From positions 1 to 5,345 of the forward strand of contig JAQUMP010000279.1 of NCBI GenBank assembly GCA_028718065.1: DNA of 5,345 bases, read 5' to 3'. Below the pieces are notes generated by a model. The model searched no databases, was not told the origin of the DNA, and worked only from the letters and a program-made list of their open reading frames with translations. Shown piece by piece: positions 4,995 through 5,345 of the stretch (its first letter is position 1; each line of letters begins with the position of its first letter). The position numbers were made by a program, and so were the translations under genes. This DNA is from Chitinivibrionales bacterium (GTDB lineage Bacteria; Fibrobacterota; Chitinivibrionia; Chitinivibrionales; FEN-1185).

Positions 4995-5345
4995 CATTGC
5001 GCGCGCTCATTGTGGATGACACCGTTACCTATCGCAAAATTCTTGCCGACGTGCTTGCGCAGGCCGAAGATGTTACCGTCGCCGGGACGGCGGCATCAGG
5101 GGCGATTGCGCTTAAAAAACTGGCTCTTGACCCGGTGGATGTGGTGCTGCTCGATGTTCACATGCCGGACATGGATGGGGTCGAAACGCTCAAACATATC
5201 AAAGCGGAATTTCCCGGCGTGGCCGTGGTGATGGTGAGCGGCATCAGTACGCGCAGCGCCAAAAGCACGATCGAAGCGCTCGAACTCGGGGCCATGGATT
5301 TTATCCGCAAACCCGACGGCCCCGATGCGCAAGCCACTGCGCGTC
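4991..5345 (+). CDS. cheB: CheB receptor methylesterase, N-terminal part (cut by window edge)
   Basis: The frame is open from ATG 4991 to the right edge, giving 118 codons of a longer gene. What is visible is a complete receiver domain: MTLRALIVDDTVTYRKIL with acidic pair Asp9/Asp10, phospho-acceptor Asp55 (LLDVHMPDMDGVETL), Ser83 (VVMVSGIS) and Lys107 (IRKPDG). The stretch ALELGAMDFIRKP is characteristic of CheB, in which the receiver controls a C-terminal methylesterase that removes receptor methyl groups and can deamidate glutamines. That catalytic domain, with its Ser-His-Asp triad, would lie beyond the window. The start overlaps the cheX stop by 4 nt (ATGA), implying translational coupling. 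Another receiver-containing regulator is possible, but the motif and the partner cheR make CheB by far the best call. Confidence 0.88.
   Translation, partial: MTLRALIVDDTVTYRKILADVLAQAEDVTVAGTAASGAIALKKLALDPVDVVLLDVHMPDMDGVETLKHIKAEFPGVAVVMVSGISTRSAKSTIEALELGAMDFIRKPDGPDAQATAR

Noticed and set aside
4401..4997. 198-codon minus-strand frame opposite the HDOD end and cheX
   Set aside because: It is antisense to two genes with clear family motifs and has no recognisable motifs of its own.

Overview
This window is a bacterial chemotaxis gene cluster in which every gene reads left to right. The MCP is a Gram-negative-style transmembrane receptor. A stand-alone bacteriohemerythrin and a CheX-family phosphatase are present, and overall base composition is moderate (near 60% GC in most genes, lower at the left end). 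This combination fits a flagellated, probably anaerobic or microaerophilic bacterium, for example Desulfobacterota or another deep-branching didern phylum. The phylum cannot be fixed from the sequence alone.

Layout. Bases 1-95 are a short leader with a possible -10 box and a good Shine-Dalgarno (SD) site. Next come a methyl-accepting chemotaxis protein (96-1778) and, 27 nt later, a bacteriohemerythrin (1806-2213). A 150-nt gap follows, almost filled by a structured repeat (2221-2347) made of a 17-bp outer inverted repeat enclosing three smaller palindromes. After it is a tightly packed block: cheR (2364-3215), cheY (3212-3586, 4-nt overlap), an HDOD-domain gene (3590-4471, 3-nt gap), a cheX-like gene (4500-4994) and the start of cheB (4991 to the right edge, 4-nt overlap, truncated by the window).

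How the genes work together. The MCP would control a CheA kinase, which is not in the window. CheR methylates and CheB demethylates the MCP to give adaptation. CheY carries the phosphoryl signal to the flagellar motor, and CheX removes phosphate from CheY. The HDOD protein is an accessory regulator of unknown biochemical role. The hemerythrin could bind or deliver O2 and so tie the receptor to oxygen, but this is inferred from position only. No cheA, cheW or cheD is visible; they may lie beyond the edges.

The most unusual feature is the nested palindromic repeat just ahead of cheR. I see no clearly new biological system. The receptor, hemerythrin, HDOD and CheX grouping and the nested repeat are the points most worth a second look.
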